From Jeotgalicoccus sp. (GTDB lineage Bacteria > Bacillota > Bacilli > Staphylococcales > Salinicoccaceae): DNA of 64,000 bases. Position numbers and translations under genes: made by a program. The notes beneath the pieces are model-generated. The model made no database searches, had not been told where the DNA came from, and saw only the letters and a program-made list of their open reading frames with translations. Below, piece by piece: positions 62,271 to 64,000 of this stretch (position 1 is the stretch's first letter; the number at the start of each line of letters is the position of its first letter). The DNA is taken from assembly GCA_003513765.1 (NCBI GenBank), contig DONT01000009.1, forward strand, positions 52,182-116,181. Direction: 5' to 3'.

Positions 62271-63332
62271 ATGCTGTTGACAAAAGCAAAGAAATTCATT
62301 CGAGAGATGCATCATGAGCTGGGGTTAAATTCATCTGAAATGAACAGCCGCTTTAAACAGATTGAGAATGAAATTAATGAAAGCGGCACATATACTCATA
62401 CTGCTGAAGAATTAACTTACGGCGCTAAAATAGCATGGCGTAATTCCAACAGGTGCATCGGCAGATTTTTCTGGGATAAATTAGAAGTACGTGATTTAAG
62501 GCATATAAACAATGAAGATGACTTCATCACTTCGATTAATAATCATATTGAGCACGCTACGAATGATGGAAAGATTATTCCGCTTATTTCAATATTCTCT
62601 AATGATCTTAAAATATATAATGAACAGCTTTTAAGGTACGCGGGCTACAGAAATGCAGGTGATCCTAAATCTGTTGAAAGCACTTCACTCGCGGCAAGCT
62701 TAGGATGGATTAAGGAAGAAAATGATTTTAATATATTACCTTTAATGTACAGTGTTAATGAGGAAGAAATGAAATATTATGAATATCCTCAATCAATTAT
62801 TAAAGAAATCTCTATCACTCATGACCAGTATCCTGATTTAGAGAAACTTGGTCTCAGATGGTATGCTGTACCGATTATTTCCAATATGGATTTAGAAATT
62901 GGCGGATTGTTTTATCATACTGCCCCATTTAACGGCTGGTATATGGAAACGGAAATCGGTGTCAGAAACTTTACTGATGAGTACCGGTACAATAAATTAA
63001 AAGATATTGCCGAAGCATTTCATTTAGATACTTCAAAAACATCGACTTACTGGAGAGACAGGGCATTAGTCGAGTTTAACTACGCTGTCTACCATTCTTT
63101 TAAAAACAGCGGTGTCTCAATTGTTGACCACATCACTGCCTCCAAACAATTCCAGCAATTTGAGAAAAGAGAACACAAGGAAGGCAGAGAAGTTACAGGA
63201 AAATGGAGCTGGCTTGCTCCCCCTCTGTCCCCTTCACTGACCCATAATTATCATAAAGGATTTAAAGACACTGTAAAATCTCCAAACCTGCTTTACAGAA
63301 AAAAAGAGAGCGGCTGTCCGTTTCATAATTAA
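62271..63332 (+). CDS. nos: Bacterial nitric oxide synthase, oxygenase domain
   Basis: A 353-residue haem enzyme making NO from L-arginine. The haem-ligand motif WRNSNRCIGRFFW (Cys62) and the substrate Glu in NGWYMETEIGVRNF are present; the C-terminal WSWLAPPLSPSLTHNYHKGF carries the pterin/dimer contacts. As in all Bacillota NOS there is no reductase domain; electrons come from a separate flavodoxin. The ATG at 62271 is 6 nt after AGAGGTG; the ORF's upstream ATG at 62238 has none. NO protects staphylococci from oxidants and some antibiotics. Confidence 0.95.
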   Translation: MLLTKAKKFIREMHHELGLNSSEMNSRFKQIENEINESGTYTHTAEELTYGAKIAWRNSNRCIGRFFWDKLEVRDLRHINNEDDFITSINNHIEHATNDGKIIPLISIFSNDLKIYNEQLLRYAGYRNAGDPKSVESTSLAASLGWIKEENDFNILPLMYSVNEEEMKYYEYPQSIIKEISITHDQYPDLEKLGLRWYAVPIISNMDLEIGGLFYHTAPFNGWYMETEIGVRNFTDEYRYNKLKDIAEAFHLDTSKTSTYWRDRALVEFNYAVYHSFKNSGVSIVDHITASKQFQQFEKREHKEGREVTGKWSWLAPPLSPSLTHNYHKGFKDTVKSPNLLYRKKESGCPFHN

Positions 63333-63339
63333 ACAGTAA

Positions 63340-63378
63340 AACCCCCTTTAGTCAGTAATGCTTAGACTAAAGGGGGTT
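63340..63378. terminator. Hairpin between nos and the tRNA cluster
   Basis: AACCCCCTTTAGTC / GACTAAAGGGGGTT, 14 bp; weak T-rich tail on plus, TTTT on minus. It probably ends both convergent transcripts. Confidence 0.75.
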
Positions 63379-63388
63379 AATTATATGA

Positions 63389-63475
63389 CAGACAGTAAGG
63401 GATTCGAACCCTTGAAACGAGTTAACGTTTACACGCTTTCCAAGCGTGCGCCTTCAGCCGCTCGGCCAACTGTCC
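63389..63475 (-). tRNA. tRNA-Ser(GGA)
   Basis: 87-nt cloverleaf with long variable arm, anticodon GGA, acceptor GGACAGT / ACTGTCT, discriminator G. Last gene of the cluster, after an internal terminator. Confidence 0.93.
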
Positions 63476-63480
63476 TGAAT

Positions 63481-63509
63481 AAAAAAACAGAAGTGCGATT
63501 ACACTTCTG
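63481..63509 (-). terminator. Terminator inside the tRNA cluster
   Basis: CAGAAGTG / CACTTCTG with 6-nt loop and TTTTTTT on the minus strand, between tRNA-Glu and tRNA-Ser. Confidence 0.8.
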
Positions 63510-63513
63510 AGTA

Positions 63514-63585
63514 TGACCCGTACGGGACTCGAACCCGTGTTACCGCCGTGAAAGGGCGGTGTCTTAACCGCTTGACCAACGGGCC
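63514..63585 (-). tRNA. tRNA-Glu(TTC)
   Basis: 72-nt cloverleaf, anticodon TTC, acceptor GGCCCGT / ACGGGTC, discriminator A; CCA not encoded. Confidence 0.95.
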
Positions 63586-63586
63586 A

Positions 63587-63661
63587 TGGCTCCACAGGTA
63601 GGACTCGAACCTACGACCGATCGGTTAACAGCCGATAGCTCTACCACTGAGCTACTGTGGA
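63587..63661 (-). tRNA. tRNA-Asn(GTT)
   Basis: Cloverleaf with anticodon GTT, acceptor TCCACAG / CTGTGGA, discriminator G, encoded CCA. Confidence 0.95.
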
Positions 63662-63668
63662 ATAATAA

Positions 63669-63742
63669 TGGAGCGGGTAGACGGGATCGAACCGACAACA
63701 TCAGCTTGGAAGGCTGAGGTTATACCATTTAACTATACCCGC
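63669..63742 (-). tRNA. tRNA-Gly(TCC)
   Basis: Anticodon TCC in loop CTTCCAA, acceptor GCGGGTA / TACCCGC, discriminator T, encoded CCA. Confidence 0.94.
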
Positions 63743-63761
63743 AAAGGTAATAAAGTAAATA

Positions 63762-63834
63762 TGGTTCAGGACGGAATCGAACCGCCGACACTGTGAGCTT
63801 CAATCACATGCTCTACCAACTGAGCTACTGAACC
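63762..63834 (-). tRNA. tRNA-Phe(GAA)
   Basis: Anticodon GAA in loop TTGAAGC, acceptor GGTTCAG / CTGAACC, discriminator A, CCA not encoded. Confidence 0.95.
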
Positions 63835-63854
63835 TTAATTTATGAAATTTTTAA

Positions 63855-63930
63855 TGGCGGTCCCGACGGGAATCGAACCCGCGATCTCCTGCGTGACAGG
63901 CAGGCATGTTAACCGCTACACCACGGGACC
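63855..63930 (-). tRNA. tRNA-Asp(GTC)
   Basis: Anticodon GTC in loop CTGTCAC, acceptor GGTCCCG / CGGGACC, discriminator G, encoded CCA. Confidence 0.95.
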
Positions 63931-63954
63931 ACTCTTATGTATTAAAAAGAAAAA

Positions 63955-64000
63955 TTGCGGGAGAAGGATTCGAACCTACGACCTCCGGGTTATGAGCCCG
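63955..64000 (-). tRNA. Initiator tRNA-fMet(CAT), 3' part
   Basis: Window ends inside the gene. Anticodon CAT flanked by GGG / CCC, the three G-C pairs typical of initiator tRNA; T-loop TTCGAAT; 3' end TCCCGCAA. The 5' half lies beyond the window. Confidence 0.85.

Overview
The window looks like a chromosomal segment of a low-to-medium GC Gram-positive coccus of the family Staphylococcaceae. The evidence is a YtgP-type MurJ next to leuS, the fadXDEBA order, a SirTM-LplA2 pair, a bacterial nitric oxide synthase, men genes, pckA/metK/ytkD/yidD neighbours, and T-box, SAM-I, CcpA and CodY signals typical of Bacillota. Acidic secreted proteins and Na+-coupled transporters suggest a salt-tolerant member (Jeotgalicoccus/Salinicoccus/Macrococcus relatives). 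Genus is an inference. No phage, IS, integron or CRISPR was seen.

Layout. 1-5.2 kb: truncated lipid II flippase, a flavoprotein and leuS under a T-box leader. 5.2-11.9 kb: alkyltransferase, ABC exporter, tRNA methyltransferase MnmM, an alpha/beta hydrolase that has lost its serine, gamma carbonic anhydrase, proline dehydrogenase and a CrcB pair. 11.9-17.3 kb: a broken sodium/solute symporter, a DUF1413 protein, an amidohydrolase, and LplA2 plus SirTM. 17.4-31 kb: CodY-like-controlled peptide-binding lipoprotein, DUF429, APH-like kinase, NhaC antiporter, secreted purple-acid-type phosphatase, GPP34 protein, GNAT, two-part ThrE exporter, patatin, aldehyde dehydrogenase and a NERD protein. 31-42.5 kb: metK with SAM-I riboswitch, pckA, ytkD/yidD, and menFDHB-menE with divergent menA (menC absent). 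42.5-45.7 kb: lipoproteins, a 41-bp tandem repeat array, a 30-residue membrane peptide and an ACR3-like transporter.

45.8-52 kb is the most unusual block. Four overlapping genes encode a receiver without its phospho-acceptor Asp, a membrane HEAT-repeat protein, a processive GT2 polysaccharide synthase with all catalytic motifs, and a membrane-anchored clan GH-A-like hydrolase. They are divergent from a membrane diguanylate cyclase with intact GGEEF. This looks like a compact synthase/hydrolase exopolysaccharide system placed beside a c-di-GMP source.

52-60 kb: the fatty-acid degradation operon fadX-fadD-fadE-fadB-fadA, with a perfect-consensus CcpA site over its promoter. 60-63.3 kb: DHA2 multidrug exporter and nitric oxide synthase, with another perfect cre-like site between them. 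63.4-64 kb: a minus-strand tRNA cluster (fMet, Asp, Phe, Gly, Asn, Glu, Ser) running off the window. Non-coding repeats include two arrays with the same 41-bp period and a dispersed palindrome at two loci.
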